Notes: a model not told the origin generated them from the letters alone. A stretch of DNA of 64,000 bases from Hirsutella rhossiliensis (GCF_020360975.1 NW_025408672.1:2356001-2420000); one strand, 5' to 3'. Positions 1-13,271 are shown, numbered from the stretch's first letter. A program made the numbers and translations.

Positions 1-59
1 TATAAATTTAGCATCTAAAAAACACTAAAGAAGCGTAGGATAAGCTTAAAAAGCTATAT

Positions 60-3000
60 AATCCGTTAAACCTTTCGTCGAATTATCTACTTATTAAGCA
101 GCTCTTTATTCTTAGTCCCTCGGACTTTAATTTAGAGAAATACCTTTATAAGGTAAAAGAAATCTACGATAATTTAAAATCCTATAATATAGAAATTCTA
201 GAAGTTATCCTTATAGCATGGATTCTTAATTGCCTTAATAAGGAATTTAGAAGCTATATTATAAATATTATATAGAGCCTTAGGTATAATTCTACGGCGT
301 TTACCCTTAAATCCCTAACGGCTAGTCTTTTAAACGAAGCTAAAAGAATAGAGGATATAGATAAATCTTCGGAGAAAGCCTTCTTAATCCGAAGGAAGCC
401 TTAGAAATCCTATAGAAATTCTATAGATACTCCTTATTATAAGGAATGCAAAAAACCAGGGCATTTTATAGTAAATTACTATAAATTATACCTAAATAAG
501 GCTCCTACTTATTAGTTTTTAAATAAAGGAAAAAAGGACGATAGGACTTAAATTTCTATAAAGAGAAAATCTTCTTCTTTATCTTCTTCTTCTAGGAAGA
601 AATCCCCTTCTAAAAGTATTTCTACTACTAATAAAAGAAGGAAGGCTCGAATTATAGAGCTAGAGTCTAACTTAGACGATAGTAATAAGGTCTTAAATAT
701 AGCTTTATAAGAAAATATAGACCTAGATATCGACCTTATAGACCTTTCTAGGGCTCCGACCCCTATATAAACGTCTAAGGATTTAGAGGTAATTTTAACC
801 TCTATAAATACCCCTATAGTAGAAGCTAATAAAGACTCTCTTTTAGGACCTCTAGAAGCCTCGATTCCTAGAATAAAGGAATTAGTTTTAAAGGTAAGAG
901 AAGGAGGATTTCTTAGTTATAAGAATAAAAGGATCTTTAATTTTATTTATAATACCGGAGCTACTAAGTATATAGTATCGAATAAAAATTTCCTTATTAA
1001 CTATAAAGAAATTAAGTCTAAACTTTACTAGGGAAAAGCTTTCTTTATATTAGTAAAAGGAAAGGGGGACTTAGTATTTAAGTTCCTATATAATAGTAAA
1101 AGGTATATCCTTTAAGACTACTTTTATATACCTAAATTAGGGGTAAATATACTATCCTAATCTTATTTTAATAATACCTATGCCTTAATAGGAGGAAATA
1201 AAGTCCTTTTATTAGATAATAAGGCTAAGGTCCTTATTAAAGGATTTCTTAGAAATAAATTATATTATATTCCTATAGAACCTTTATTAAAAAGCTAATT
1301 AATCCTTATTATGTCTTTAAAGGCAAAGGATATAGATTTTTATACTTAGTACTTATACTTAGGGCATATAAATAGTAGGGCGATTTTAGGAATATTAAAA
1401 AGATATAATAAGGATATAAAAATACCTTTAAAAGAGGAAAATAAAATAAGGTAATACGAAATATATATTAGAGCTAAAGTAATAAATAAGGTTAATAAAC
1501 AACCTTTATATAAGTCTTATACCTATTTAGAAAAAATAGTATTAGATATTTAGGGGCTAATTAAAGTGCTTACTTATAATAAATATTACTATTATATTTC
1601 TTTCCTAAACGTAGGAACCCGATATCTAGAAATATACCTTCTTCGAAAAAAGGGGGAAGCTATAAATAGGTTCCTAGAATTTAAAAATAGGGTAGAAAAT
1701 AACCCTAAAAATACTAGGATTAGAGAAGCATTTTCTAATAATACTAAAGAATATATATATAAAATAAAGCTCTATTACGAAAAAGAAGGGATTACCTTTA
1801 ATTCTAGTCCTCCTAGGACGCCGGAATCTAACGGTAGAATAGAAAGAATAAATCGTACTATATTAGAAAAAGTATAAGCTCTTTTATTTACTACTAGGCT
1901 TCCTAAATATCTATAGGGAGAAGCTATTTTAATAGCTACCTATTTATATAATAGATCACCGTATTCTATAATAGGATTTAAAAGTCCTATAGAAAAGAGG
2001 GATAATATAATACTACCCTTCGAGACCTTAAATAAAATTAAGACCTTTAGAAGCCTTATATATTATAAGAATAAAGACCCTAAAGATAAGCTAGATAATA
2101 GAGCTTTTAAGGGAATAATAGTAGGCTATTTAGAAAATGCATATAAAATCTAGGATTTTACTAAGAGAAAGATTACTATCTCTAGAGATATTACTATACT
2201 AGAAAATAAATTTATAAAAAATCTAGAAATCTTTAGTAGTAATAATACCTTTGATTTTAATTCTATTCTAAATAAAGATAAGCTAGAAAGCTATATCCCT
2301 ATAATGGAAGCTATTAGAGAACCTAGAGATAAAAGTCCCTCGCCTTTTATAGAAGAAGAGTTTCTAAATAACGATCCTATTCCTACTACTAGTAAAATAG
2401 TAGTAGAATTACCTAAGAAGCCGGAGGGGTTCGATTCTAACTATATCGAATGCCCTAACGTTAATTTATTTCTAAACTACGATTTTATAGAGTTAATTCT
2501 AGCTAGTATAGAAAATTAGGATCTAAAATTCTAAAGACCTATAAATAGGCAATAAATAGCCCTAAAGTAGCATTTTAGAAAGAAGCTATAATTAAGGAAA
2601 TTAGCTAGCTAATTAAATATAAAACTTAGGAATTTTCCTACCTCCTTAAGGATAGGGAGGCTATAGGAGGCCGCTAGGTCTATACTATTTAAAAGGATAG
2701 TTAAAATAATATAATAAAATATAAAGCCCGTTAGTAATATAGGGATTTAAGCAGATCTATAGCTTAGATTTCCTAGATACCTTCTCGACTATAGCTAGAC
2801 CTAAATCTATTAGAATTCTACTTATTTTAGCTATTATCTACGAATTTAAAGCTTTATAGATAGATATAATAAATGCCTTTATATATACCGATATAGATAG
2901 CGAAGTATATATCGATCTTCCTATAGGCTACGAAGAATACGCTCTTAAAGAATATTATTTAAAATATAGATTAGCTTATATAGCTAAAGGAATTAAATTC

Positions 3001-4660
3001 ACTAAATTCCTAGACCTATATAAAACCGGTTAAATTAAAGTAAAGCTAAAGAAAGTATTATATAGCCTAAAACAAAGTCCTAAGCTCTAGTATAATCATT
3101 TAAAAATTATACTAAATAATCTTAGATTTCTTCCTCTTTTAATAGATAAAGGAGTATTTATAAATAAGGACTATAGTATACCCTTAGTAATTTACGTTAA
3201 CGACTTTCTTATAGTAGGGCCTTTTAAATCTATAATAAAAGAAAGATTATTTAAAGAATTATCTAAATTCCTAGATTTTACTATCTTAGGAGATATAAAA
3301 GACTTCTTCGGTCTAAATATTATAATAAACCGAGAATATAAAGAGCTATATATATCCTAAGAAAATTATACCTTAAATAAATTAAAGGAATTTAATAAAG
3401 AAGGTTTAGGAACTTCGAATTTACCCGCTATAGTAGGCTTTAAGCTTATAAAAGCAAAGGAATTACCTTCTAAGGAAGATATATTATAATTTTAGAAAGA
3501 AATAGGATCTCTATTATACTTAGCCTTATTTACTAGGCTAGATATCTTATATTCTATAATTTCCTATACTAGATTCGCGGCTAGGCCTAACTAGACGTAT
3601 TTTAAGGCTTTAAATATAATTTAGAAATATTTAAATAAATTCCCTAGCCTAAAGATTAAATATAATTGCAATATCCCGTTTACCTATCTATATATAAAGG
3701 GTTTTACCGACTCTAGCTAGGCGTTGGATTTAACGGACGGGAAATCCTTTTCCGGTTACTATTTTTATATATATAATAATATAATAAGCTAGGCTTGCTC
3801 TAAGTAGAAAGCTATTGCCCTTTCTACCTACGAAGTAGAGTATATTAGCCTTAGGGAGGTAAATAAAGAAGGTATTTATTTAAATATGCTTTTTAAAAAT
3901 ATTACTAAGGATCTATCTATTAAGATTCTTAATACTATACCTCCTATTTTAACGGATAATACTACTACTATTAAATTAGCAGAAAATCCTAAATCTTATA
4001 AAAGGTCTAAGTATATAAGATTTATCGCGAAGCGTGGCTTAATTTCGTAGTTCTCGGAGATATCCCTTAGTATAAGGGACTAAGGAAGCTAAAAACACCT
4101 AGTATAGAAGAAGGAAGAAGGAGCTAAAAAGAGGTATAGAAAGGAGGGTAGGGGCATAAGGGGAAGTAAAAGTAGCGATAGCTTCTTATAGAGGTAGCGA
4201 GAGATAAGACGGATAGGCCGGCAACGGCTAGAAAGGAGGGGAAAAACCGGCAAAAAGCTCGGTAGTCGAAAGGATATTAGTAGCTTCTTTAAGTAGGATC
4301 TTCTTTATTAATCGAGATACTAGACGGGTATAAAGACGGGCGTTAGATAGAGGAAAGAAGGATAATTAAGGCAATATAATAATTATTCCCCTACCTATAT
4401 TACTGCTCCTATAAGAATTAAATCTCTCTGCCTTACTTATCCGACCCCTTACTTTTAATTTTACCTTCGTGTATTTTATATATATTTCTCGTATCTCTCT
4501 TCGCGAGAAGATTAGCCTATTACTATACTAGAGCTAGTATAAGAGAAGGGGAAATTAGAGTTTTTTATATTAAATTAAAAGATAATATAGCTAATATTTT
4601 TATAAAGGAATTAAGACCTAGATTACTCTATAAATTTAGAGACGGTCTATCCTTAATATA
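60..4660 (+). pseudogene. Copia A gag-pol polyprotein, multiply broken
   Basis: A decayed polyprotein for the virus-like particle and copying enzymes of the element. A CCHC knuckle lies at 438-479, with first and last Cys now Tyr (reads YKECKKPGHF then IVNY). The protease motif reads NTGATKYIVS near 951, with DTG changed to NTG. An HHCC-like region and integrase core span about 1345-1880; two short open stretches, 1566-1877 and 2304-2519, are pieces of it. RT runs about 2730-3330 with YVND at 3193-3204 instead of YVDD. RNase H lies near 3700-3870 (GFTDSS, ALSTYEVEYISL). The C-terminus continues after the solo LTR (KLKDNIANIFIKEL, about 4580). It cannot make an active protein. Confidence 0.87.
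4023..4508 (+). repeat. Solo LTR, Copia-2 family, inside Copia A
   Basis: A 486 bp LTR with no internal region, starting TATCGCGAAG and ending CTTCGCGAGA. It is flanked by the exact 5 bp duplication AGATT (4018-4022 and 4509-4513). Removing the insert and one AGATT restores the Copia A reading frame across SKYIRLAYYYTR. The same sequence forms the paired LTRs of Copia B (35900-36373 and 41755-42232) and the LTRs of Copia C and D, which shows it is an LTR and not a MITE. It probably arose by recombination between the two LTRs of a full element. Confidence 0.93.
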
Positions 4661-5030
4661 AGTTCCTAAGTAATTAAAAGGGGTTTTTAGATATTTCTTA
4701 TACTTTTATATCTTTCCCTTACTAGGTTTTTCCTTTTAGGTTTCCTAGAGAAATATTTACTAGGTTTTTATCTATTAAGATTTTCCTAGTAATAATAGGT
4801 TTTACCTTATATAAGGTTATCCTATAAATAATTATTATAACTATAGATCTTTCCTACTATAGGTTTTTCTATTAGTATATACCTAAGGAATTTTTTCCTA
4901 AGAAAGAATAGGTTTTTATATATCCTATTAAGGTATAAGAATAGTTTTCCTAAATTAGATTTTTACCCTATATATATACTACTATAAATAAATTAGTAAA
5001 GAGTATATAAATCTACTCTTTAAGGGAGGC

Positions 5031-5596
5031 TATAAGGAACGGTGTTCCTACTATAAATAAAGCAGCTATAATATACTCTCCTAATTATATAAGCTAATAA
5101 GTAATATATTAATTATAGATAAAATCTTATCCTATAGAGTAAGAATCGCCCGTTATTTTATATGTTATTATATATTAAACGGGTTGCCGGTTATCGTATA
5201 ATTAGGAATCGACGGAATAGAGCTAGCTTAGAATACTAGCTAAGACCTCTTAAGAACACCGGTACGACTAGCCTCCTTTAAATACGAATATTAGTAGAAC
5301 TAAGACACTTCTAGATTCACTTAAGGTATCACGGAATTACCTAGTCTTAGGGCTATACAGCAGCCTAAATCTAGTCCCGAAAGGTTCTTCCGTTTAACTA
5401 TAATTATCTATATAAGACAGTATGTCCGCTAGTAGATAGATTAGATTATTAACTTTAACACCTCTTCTATATACTAATATATTACTAATAAATTCTATTG
5501 AAAATCCTACCCTATACTCCTTCATCCCCTCTATTACGTAGTATTACGTAATTCCTTAATTTCCTAAAATTCCGCTTTTACTTATATACCTTTATT
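5031..5596 (+). repeat. 3' LTR of Copia A (Copia-1 LTR family, about 566 bp)
   Basis: It starts TATAAGGAACGG straight after the purine tract AAGGGAGGC and ends near ACCTTTATT. Two full copies occur as solo LTRs at 17991-18558 and, reversed, at 35042-35609. The first two bases were probably TG before RIP. Close to its start is a perfect 6 bp inverted repeat, AGGAAC-GGT-GTTCCT. The 3' edge is uncertain by 2-3 bases because this copy differs from the two solo copies there. Confidence 0.82.
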
Positions 5597-5807
5597 CTTA
5601 GTAGGCCTTTAAGGCCTTTAAAAAAGCTTAATAAATCGAACCCTTTTATAAGACCCTTATAAAAGAACTTAAAAAGGTATCTATAAGGACCCTAGACTAC
5701 TAATAGCCCTTATAATAGCCCTTATATTAGCTTAAGGCTGCTTAGTAACTTAAGGCTACCTAAGGAAACCTTAAAGCGAGCTTATAAGCTAAGGTTACTA
5801 TAAAGAA

Positions 5808-5890
5808 AGCGCTTAAGGCCCTAGCTAAGGCCCTAGCTAAGGCTTTAGTAAAAGCCTTAGTAAAAGCCCTAACTAAGGCCTTAATTAAAA
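5808..5890 (+). repeat. Short coding tandem repeat (Ala-Leu-x-Lys) in LINE ORF1
   Basis: About six units of 12 bp, each reading Ala-Leu-(Lys/Ala/Val/Thr/Ile)-Lys or a near variant, for example ALAKALAKALVKALVK. The register matches the ORF1 frame. A charged, helix-forming repeat of this kind could help ORF1 multimerise or bind RNA, but that is inference. Confidence 0.65.
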
Positions 5891-6479
5891 GGAACATAAA
5901 AGAGGACTTTTAACTTATCTTAAAGATAAAGAAAGAATCGCTAACGCTAACTATTAACCTTATTACTCTTTATAATAAGCTTAATAAAGCTATAAAGGAA
6001 CTAGCTATATTAGCTTTATTAACTTTAAATAAAGGTAATATAGTTATAACGATAAAGGCCCTATATATAGTAAAGAAGCTTTTAGAGTAATAAGAGAAGT
6101 AGTCCTTATACTATAAGGAACTACCTATTAAATCGGCTGATATTCTTACTAGCTAGATAAAGCTAGTAGCCTAGAGTATCCCTAACCTCTTAAAGACCCT
6201 TATCTTTAATATCTTTACTATAAAAGCTAAAACCTTTAGCGGGATTAATATCCTAAGGCAGCTTAGGTAGCTAGGTACCTTAGGCTTAATATAAAAAGTA
6301 AGATCTATCATCTTTATTATCCTTTTAAAGGCTATAAAAGCTAAATACTAAAAAAAAGCCTTTATATAATAAGTTTATAGATTTAAGTTAAGGCTTATAA
6401 AGAATATACTATATATATATAATATTATAGGTGCCTTTCCTTTAGCTATTATACTTATATATACTAATAGCTTATTAAG

Positions 6480-6665
6480 TATAAGAGTCTTTAACTATTA
6501 TAGGTAATAGGCTTAGGCCGCGGCCTAAGCTATATAGTTATATATAGAGGGCCGGGTCCTATAAGTATAGGGGCGGGCTAGCTAGGTATAGAAGAGCTCT
6601 ATATAGCTTATTAATATTATCTTATAAGCAGCACCTATATATACGCCTCTATCTACTCTATAATA
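6480..6665 (+). repeat. 5' LTR of Gypsy E
   Basis: A 186 bp LTR, starting TATAAGAGTC and ending CTCTATAATA. It contains the palindromic core AGGCCGCGGCCT. It is preceded by the target duplication TTAAG. Confidence 0.93.
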
Positions 6666-6949
6666 GTATAAGCTATTAACTAATAGATTTAATAGATATC
6701 TCCTTAAAAAGGCTGCCGCTCCCTTAAAGGAGCACCCCGCTACCCCTTAAGCGGATAGGAAGTATCGTAGCTATCCTAGAAGCGATTAGAAGCGCGATAG
6801 CTAGCGAGAAAAACGAGGTTATCGCTATACTAAAGGAGCCGTCTACGAGACTAGCGTTAACCCCTACGACCTTAGTAATACTAGTTATAGCGGCGGTACT
6901 ACCGATATAAAATCCGCTTCCCTAGCCGACTTAAGATAGTAAGCTTAAG

Positions 6950-9900
6950 TCCTTCTATTTCTTCCTTAGCCGGCTATAAATAAAGTTTATAATAGATAAG
7001 AAATAGGGCCTAAACGGCTATCGTAATATAGCGTAGTATTCGCTCCTTTATACGCTACCGGAGCCCTAGATATAGTAGATCTCTAGATTCTAGGATAAGG
7101 GTAGCCCTAGAAGTAGACGCGACCTATAGGACTTCTTTTAATACCTTATATATACGTTTAGCAACGTATAAGAGCGGGAGAAAGCGTAGGATAAGCTATA
7201 GACCCTTAAGTAAAGGGACGGGCAAACCTTTAGCGAATTCCTCCCTAACTTTAAAGAGACGCTCTTATAGGCGGCGGGAACTATAATATAAGAAGATAGC
7301 GCGAAGCTTATATAGTTATAAAACTTAATTACGCTAGCCCTATAAGAGCTACTTATCCTTATAATTATACCTACTAATTATAGCGAGTATATAAGCCGGT
7401 TAATAAAGGTAGTATAGGGCTATAAGTAAACGCTGTGTTTTTAGAAGCTTTATAAGTATACGCTATATAGTAGTAATAAGATCACCGCCCCTTTATAAGA
7501 GGAATAGCTAGCTATCGATATTAATAAAGATACCTTAATATCGGCTACTTATATAGACCGAGCTAAACGTAGTAGGAAGTTATTATCGAATATCCCCTAT
7601 ACTATCCCGCCCTCTAAGTAGTAGGCGAAGTAGGTAACGAGCGAGGAAATTAAGAAAAGGAAGGCTAACGGCCGCTACCTATATTATAGCGCGTTTATAT
7701 ACTTTATATTAAAATGCCCCTTCCTTTTAGCTAAGCGGCCTATAGTAGTTTAAGTAGTAAAGATAGAACCGCTCCTTACCTTAAATAATAAAGAGGATTC
7801 CGCTCTTATAGGCTTAAAGGAAAAAGAGTAGCTCTAAAGTAAATATAGGCTCCGGAGCCTTAATTACTAGTACTAGTAAAGGAGAAGGAGGAATTATCCG
7901 CCTATATAGAAGAAGAGCCTACTTTAATATAGGTAGTAGTTAATAACTCCTTACCTATCGCCGCCCTTATAGATAAGGGCTACTAGTACTACGCCGTAGT
8001 TAATAAGGCGCTTATATAAGAGATATAAGTACTAGTAGAAAAGATCGCTTTAAGGTAAGTAAAGGGCGCCTTAAGCGCGATAGAGGGTATAGTAATTAAG
8101 GGCATTATATAGCTAGCTATAGAGGTTAACGGTTACTATAAGCTTATTATAGCCTATATAATCCCTTAACTAGAGTTTCCCTTAATACTTAGGAAACCCT
8201 AGTTATTATATATAGAGTTATACTTAGTTCTATACTAAAAGAAGCTATAGTTTAGGCCTATATAATAGTAGGTCCGCTATAATAATAGTTTTATAAGCGT
8301 AAGACTAAGCGTATAAGCTTTATACTTAGTATAAAAAGTCCTTGCCTCTATCTTTATAAGAACTATATAATAGTTAAAGTAAGAGGAAGGCTAGGTAGCG
8401 GCTAATATAGCGGTCTATATAGTTAGCTTAGTAGATATCGATAAGGCTCTTTAGGCAAAGAAGCTAAAGTCGCCTTTAGAGCTATAGTAGTAGATACTAA
8501 AGCGCTTTTATAACCTCCTACTACTATTTAAGTCTTAGGAAGCGGATAAGCTTAACCTATATAAGCTAGGGGTAGACTATAGGATCGTACTCTATACTAA
8601 TAAAAAGGGGTAGGAACTACCTATACCGTTTAGACCGCTATATAATATATTATACTCGGAGCTACTAGTACTTAAGAAGACGCTAAGGGACCTCCTAGAT
8701 AAGGGTTTTATTTAAGTAAGTAGCTTTAAAGTAAGAGCGCTAGTCCTATTTATATATAAACTAAGGGGTAAGATATAGTTCTACTATAACTATAGGGCTT
8801 TAAACGTAATTATAAGGCTAGACCGCTACCCCTTACCCTTAATCTTAGATATGCTTTATAACCTCTTAAAGGTAAAGTAGTTTATAAAGCTAGATATAAA
8901 ATAAGCGTTCTATAAGGTATAGATCTTAAAGGGTAATAAGTAAAAGACAGCGTTCTATATACGCTATAGCTTATTTAAGTAGCTTATAACGCCCGTTAGC
9001 CTCTTAGGAGCGCCTACTACCTTTTAGCGTTATATTAATAATATACTTTAGGACTTCCGCGATAAGTTCGCTTTTATATATATAGATAATATCCTTATCT
9101 ATATAAGTAGCTCTTATAAGAACTATATATAGAAAGTATAAAGGGCCTTAGAGCGCTTCTATCTTTATAGGCTATACCTTAACCTAGATAAGTATAAATT
9201 TAAGGTTAAGAGGGTTAAATACCTAGGCTTTATTATTTATATAGGTATAGGTATATAAGCGGATCTTATAGAGATCTAGGCGATTTAGGACTAAGCTACC
9301 CTAACTATATAGATAGGTATATAAGGCTTCCTTAGGTTCGCGAACTATTATAAGATATTTATTAAGGGCTTCTCCTATATTATAATACCCTTAAAGGAGA
9401 TTACTAAGAAGCGGACCGCTTTTTACTAAGGGCCTATATAAGAAGGAGCGTTCTATACGCTTAAGGACTTATTCTCTTAAGCCCCGGTACTACTTTAGTA
9501 GGACTTCGACCGGTCTACGTTAGTTAAAGTAGACTATAGCGGCTAGGTACTTAAAGGAACGTTCTCTTAGGAGGTAAACGGGCGGAAGTAACTAGTAGCG
9601 TTCTACTCCTATAAGCTAACCTTAGCGGAGCGGAATTATACTATTTATAATAAAGAGATACTAGCGATTATTAGCTACCTTAAGTAATAGTAAGCGGAGC
9701 TCTAGAGCTATAAAAGCTTCGAGGTTCTTATAGACTATAAGAACCTTAAGTACTTTATAACTTACTAGTACCTCTTAGAGCGGTAAGCCTATTAGGCGGA
9801 GTATCTTTTACGCTTTAACTTCTTAATTAAGTACTACCTTAAGCGGGACTCCGCGGTCTTAAACGCGCTTTCTTAAAGGGATTAAGACCGGCTAATAAGG

Positions 9901-11660
9901 GCGGATAATAAGGCCTAGGATCTATAGCTTATCCTATAGAAAGTACTTTAGACTTATATAAGAGCTTCTTTAGTAAAGGAAGGCGCGGTACTAGCGAATA
10001 AGCTTCCCCCCGCGCTCTTACCTTAGCCCGGTAAGGAGGGATAGACCGGCCTAGGGGCGCGCGCGGTAAGAGTATTCTAAGATAAGGCCCTTTAACGCTT
10101 ATAGGATAGGATAACGGCTCTAGACCGTACCTACGAGGGCGTACGCCGCGTTATTAAGTTTAGCGCTCGACGCTTAGATTTAAAGCTAAAGCTAAAGGTA
10201 TAGGTAGCCGACTACTATATTAACCTACGGGGGCATCTATACTAGTAGGGGAGACTATAGGTACTAGGCGTACCGTATACTACGGAAGCTAAGAAGAAGG
10301 AGGGACCGCTAAAGCTAGATAAATAGAATAAGCTCTAAGGGAGGCTAGTCTAACTTATCTATAACTTTAGCGTTATAGGTTACTTAGGTAGATAAGGTAT
10401 AGTAGTAGGCCTTATAAGGGACTTTTACTAGCCCTTCCTATAGTATTACGTTCGTCGCTTCCTCTATAACTATAATATCTATAGCTATATAAAGATCTAG
10501 AAGGCATAGCTTAAGGGGCTATTAAAGTAGCTTTTAGTACTAGACCGGTTCTCTATATATATATAGATAGACTTTATAATAGACCTCCTACTTATAAAGG
10601 GCGGCAACCGCTATATATAGGTAATTAAGGACCGACTTAGTAAATTAATAGTACTAGAGCTAATACTATCTATAGATATAAAAGCCTACGCGGAGCGCTT
10701 CTTTTAATACTAGGCCCGCTTATATAGCTAGCTAGCCTTTATTATAAGCGATAAAGGGTCGAACTAAACTAGCTACTTTTAGTAGTACTTATACTAGCTA
10801 CTTTAGATTATATAGCTACTTAGTATAGCTTACTACTTATAGACTAATAAGGGACCTAAGAGGGTTAACTAAGAAGTATAGGTATACCTATAGGCAGTTA
10901 TAGCCTATAACTAAGCGGACTAAGACCGCTAGCTCCCCGCTGCCTAGCTCGCGCTAAATAATAAACCGTAAACCTTTATTAAGATAGCCCCCTTCTTTAT
11001 AATATATAGCTTTAAGCCGCCCTCCCTAATCTTATTTACCGCGGACGTAGTAGTAGAGTAGTATAGTAGTATATTACTAGAAAGCCGCGCTTTCGCGTTT
11101 ATATAAAAGTTATAAGAAACTATAGAATACTATTAATTTACGATAGCTACTATAGCGTAAGATTAAGAGCGGCACGCTAATAAAACTAAGGCACTAGCGG
11201 ATAGGTTTATAGTAAGAGATAAAGTATAGCTCGACCTCTATAACTATAGGTTAGCGCGACTAAAGAAGAAGTTAGACTAACTATATATAAAGTTTATAGT
11301 ATAGAAGGTCGTTAGCCTATAGGTAGTTAAGCTCGATAGTCTCTTAATAGGGGTCTATAATAGGGTTAATATTAACCTCCTTCGCTAAGCCTCCTTTAAC
11401 CCGCTACCTAGATAAAAAGTAGCGGACGCTTAACCGCCTATATTTAAGGTAAAAGGGGACGATAAATTCGAGGTTAAAGAGATATAGGCCGTACGCTAAA
11501 AGAAGGTAGGCTAAGGGAAACGCTAGGAGGTTCTTATTAAGTAGCGCGGGTACCTCGACCCTATATAGGAACCTATATATAAGTTTATAGGAGCTATAGC
11601 CCTTAATAAGTTTAAGGCCCTATATAAACTAGTAAATAAGAATAATAGACTAATAAACTA
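6950..11660 (+). pseudogene. Gypsy E gag-pol with C-terminal chromodomain, broken
   Basis: Domains in order: gag, with a CCHC knuckle at about 7663-7722 read as YLYYSAFIYFILKC (two Cys and the His now Tyr); protease with LIDKG near 7965; RT about 8660-9250 (FYYNYRALN; YIDN at 9079-9090 replacing YIDD); RNase H about 9520-9700 (VDYSG, AFYSYKLTLAERNYTIYNKE); integrase about 10380-11250 (ISDKGSN, TNKGPKRVNQ); chromodomain about 11464-11625 (FEVKEI ... VLIK-RGYLDPI-EPIYKF). The two chromodomain Trp codons are now TAG. The chromodomain marks it as a chromovirus, a lineage whose integrase is thought to be steered to heterochromatin. No function remains. Confidence 0.9.
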
Positions 11661-13271
11661 CTAATAGTAGCTTAGGCTAAGACTATAAAGTAGGTATAGC
11701 GGAGGGGGTAGTTATAGTAATATAGGTAATATAAGCGTAATAGTATAAGTAGAGATAAAAATAGCGTTTATTATAAGGCAGAGCCCTTAAACTACTTAGG
11801 CTTATTCCTTATTATTATTATTATTATTATCTTTGTTATTGTTATCCTTATTAGCCTTCTCCTTCTTATTAGCGGCGGCGGCGGTCTTTAGGGCGCTAAG
11901 GCGGCCCTTAAAGCCTATAAGCTAGTTAGCGGCGGCGGCGGCTCTAAGGGTAAAGGGGCGGCGGCTAGCGGCGGCGGCAGGGGTAGCGGCGGTAGCGGAG
12001 GTAGGTATAGCTAAGGGGACCGCCGATAGGGCAATAGAGGCAGTATCCCTAGCGCTAGGTATATTAAAGGCGGAAATAAAGGAGCGGAGGAGTAGGACTT
12101 ACTTAAGTATAAGGCCCTATCGCTTAAGGGCGCGGAGGTTATAGTAGGCGGCGGCGGCGGCGGTAAGGCGCTTCTTAGTAGCCCCCTACGCTTACCTATA
12201 TAAGCCGGCCTTCTAAGCTAACGCTATAGCGAGTAGGATAGGAGGCGCCGCCTTATAGGCGCGGCTAGCTCGCGCGTACTAGTAGTAGCTACCGCCGCGG
12301 CGGCGCCCGGCCTAGTTAAAGTAGTCGAGCTCCTATAATATATAACGTATATAGGGGGCTAAGCGGGCGGCGCCGGCTTATACTTAGTACTTATATTATA
12401 AGAGGTTAGCGGATAACGTTTATTACGCTTACCTAACTATAGACTTATAAGGGTAATAGAGATAGAGGTAAGGGCTAAGGGGCCGGGCGTTATAGGTAGC
12501 GGCGGGGACGGCGTCGTTACCTTAAGGGGCGACGTAAGAGTAAATAGTATAGTAAAGGCGGCGGCGGCGGCGATAGGAGCGGTAGTAGCGGCGCGGGTAA
12601 GAGCGGCGGTAGCGGCGGAGTTATTATCGGCCGCGGCTAATATAGCGTCGATAAACGACTCTATACGCTCCGAGAAAGAGGAGGTAGGAGAGGGAGAGGT
12701 AGATATATCTATCGCGGAAGTTAGTATAATAGAATACGGCCTCCCGCTCTATAAGGCGCGGAACTTACTAGTTAGAGTTATTATTATTATTAAGGCTATT
12801 ATTACTACTACTACTACTACTATAAGTATACGTTAATAGAGCGGCCTATATAGCTAAGAATAGACTAACGCCTTAAGTAGAGCGGAACTTACCTATTAAT
12901 ACTATTACTATAGTTTAAGAAAGGAGAAAAGGAAGGGAAAAGGAAAAGGGGGGATACCGCCTTATATACCCCTTAGTAAAGGATACTACCTAAGGTAAAG
13001 GGGATAGGTAACCTAAGGCTTACGTAGGTCTAGACTAGCCGCTAGCTACTTAAGGGCGTATATAATAGGTTATACCCTTATTTAAACGGCTAGCTAGCCG
13101 ATAAGTATAGAGCTAGGTCCCGGCTACTTAAGCTAATAAGCGCGGGGATAATAGGGCTAGTAAGGCCGGCCCTATTAACGGGAAAGGGTAAGAAAGAGCC
13201 CGCGGTATAGGCTTAATTATATAGGAGCTATTAATAGGGTAGCGCTATACCGCGCTTAAGGGAGGGTATTA
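11660..13271 (-). other. Long 3' region of Gypsy E with GGC-rich blocks and a possible antisense frame
   Basis: 1.6 kb between the chromodomain and the 3' LTR with no pol homology. It holds (TTA)n at about 11806-11832, many GGC/GCG runs (11871-12600) and a further ATT/ACT tract at 12779-12822. On the minus strand one frame from about 12810 to 11790 has few stops, all TAA/TAG. It reads as an Ala/Pro/Thr/Ser-rich protein (pieces such as SFSERIESFIDAILAAADN and PITPGPLALTSISITL). It may be an accessory antisense ORF like those proposed for Gypsy A and F. The low complexity makes this the weakest of the three. Confidence 0.35.

Larger units (their letters stand above)
1..5596 (+). mobile_element. 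Ty1/Copia retrotransposon A (5' end outside window), RIP-mutated
   Basis: This is the body and 3' LTR of a Copia element. Domains run in Copia order on the plus strand: gag zinc knuckle, aspartic protease, integrase, reverse transcriptase, RNase H, then a purine tract (about 5021-5029) and a 3' LTR. A solo LTR of a different Copia family interrupts it at 4023-4508. The sequence after the LTR resembles the 5' part of a LINE also seen near 55.2 kb, so the element probably sits inside LINE 1, whose 5' end would be off-window. All coding frames are broken by TAA/TAG stops. The 5' LTR is not in the window, so its duplication cannot be checked. Confidence 0.88.

Noticed and set aside
1566..2519. 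Two open stretches (1566-1877 and 2304-2519) as small genes
   Set aside because: They are pieces of the Copia A integrase and the linker before RT, bounded by RIP stops.
4023..4508. Reading the 486 bp insert as a DNA-transposon MITE because its ends look inverted (TCGCGAAG and CTTCGCGA)
   Set aside because: The same unit is present as paired terminal direct repeats of Copia B and next to purine tracts in Copia C and D, so it is an LTR.
12540..12640. GGC repeats as a CpG-island promoter
   Set aside because: They lie inside the 3' region of a decayed retrotransposon, and no gene starts nearby.
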